Assembly (NCBI RefSeq): GCF_004791585.1
Contig: NZ_SRUU01000040.1
Coordinates: 1-43,983 of the forward strand
Source: Mesorhizobium sp. M1C.F.Ca.ET.210.01.1.1
Lineage (GTDB): Bacteria > Pseudomonadota > Alphaproteobacteria > Rhizobiales > Rhizobiaceae
Direction of reading: 5' to 3'
DNA length: 43,983 nucleotides
Each line of letters opens with the position of its first letter. Positions within the stretch are counted from its first letter, which is position 1. The position numbers and the translations under genes are program-made. Below the pieces are notes generated by a model. That model was not told the origin of the DNA. It was given only the letters and a program-made list of their open reading frames with translations, and searched no databases. Below are positions 43,857 to 43,983 of the stretch, piece by piece.

Positions 43857-43983
43857 TGGACTGCACCCCTTCCGTGAGACAGTAATCAGTAACAGTTCTC
43901 CCTGCTGTGGATAGCGTTTGATGTCGTTTGGCGTAGTTGCATGAGATCGGTTTCGTATTCGTCCGGCGAGAGATAGTCGAGGG
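43857..43983 (-). mobile_element. IS3-type element, one end (continues past the window)
   Basis: TGGACTGCACCCCTTCCGTG at 43857 is a typical IS3-family terminal repeat. Inside it, on the minus strand, the C-terminus of the transposase (OrfB) reads LDYLSPDEYETDLMQLRQTT and then SNAIHSRENCY with a TGA at 43886-43888. The element entered the IS481 remnant right after the codons for VLP, replacing the expected ATG of the VLPM end. Confidence 0.8.

Noticed and set aside
43123..43914. A single 263-residue plus-strand protein
   Set aside because: Its first half is antisense to the recombinase cassette, its middle is IS481 and its end is IS3 terminal sequence; it is a chance fusion of frames.

Overview
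The window is high-GC DNA that reads like a Rhizobiales genome, most probably Mesorhizobium or a close relative. The reasons are the dctA/dctBD divergon with a sigma54 promoter, a complete bioB-F-D-A-Z set that uses the FabH-like BioZ, nadABC linked to it under a NadQ/NrtR-type repressor, and small intergenic dyad repeats. The genus is inferred from gene content; I could not run a search. Vitamin genes of this kind are known from Mesorhizobium loti symbiosis islands, and the IS debris at both ends fits accessory DNA.

Layout. 1-118: end of an IS630-type transposase. 169-5504: small membrane protein, dctD and dctB (minus) divergent from dctA (plus), with a sigma54 promoter and tandem DctD sites between them. 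5638-8461: histidine phosphatase, pseudouridine synthase, an exported protein and a GNAT-like protein. 8973-18542: an eight-gene minus-strand catabolic operon (AA_synth protein, alpha/beta-hydrolase/flavin-reductase fusion, luciferase-like monooxygenase, aldehyde dehydrogenase, polyamine-type ABC transporter), divergent from a GntR regulator with a perfect palindromic operator. 18596-20129: remnants of a transposase and of a MaoC hydratase, then an MFS transporter. 20270-22697: MscS-type channel and a small secreted protein.

22947-28607: an AraC regulator, an outer-membrane barrel protein, a Tat-exported sulfatase and a formylglycine-generating enzyme. A promoter block of about 100 bp is duplicated, once before the barrel gene and once before the sulfatase genes, so these look like one regulon for taking up and desulfating an unknown sulfate ester. 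This is the least familiar system in the window.

29052-38628: nadQ-nadA-nadB-nadC-bioB-bioF-bioD-bioA-bioZ, all on the minus strand and mostly with ATGA/GTGA overlaps, behind a 49-bp nested palindrome. A near-identical 41-bp direct repeat lies on each side of the cassette. 39122-42462: a run of small, mostly exported or unknown genes with few recognisable families. 42549-43983: nested mobile-element debris, namely two IS481-type remnants, a broken serine-recombinase cassette between them, and an IS3-type element inserted into the second remnant.

Together the window offers C4-dicarboxylate uptake, a probable N-heterocycle or betaine-type catabolic pathway, sulfate-ester scavenging and self-sufficiency for NAD and biotin. 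These traits suit a soil or plant-associated bacterium.
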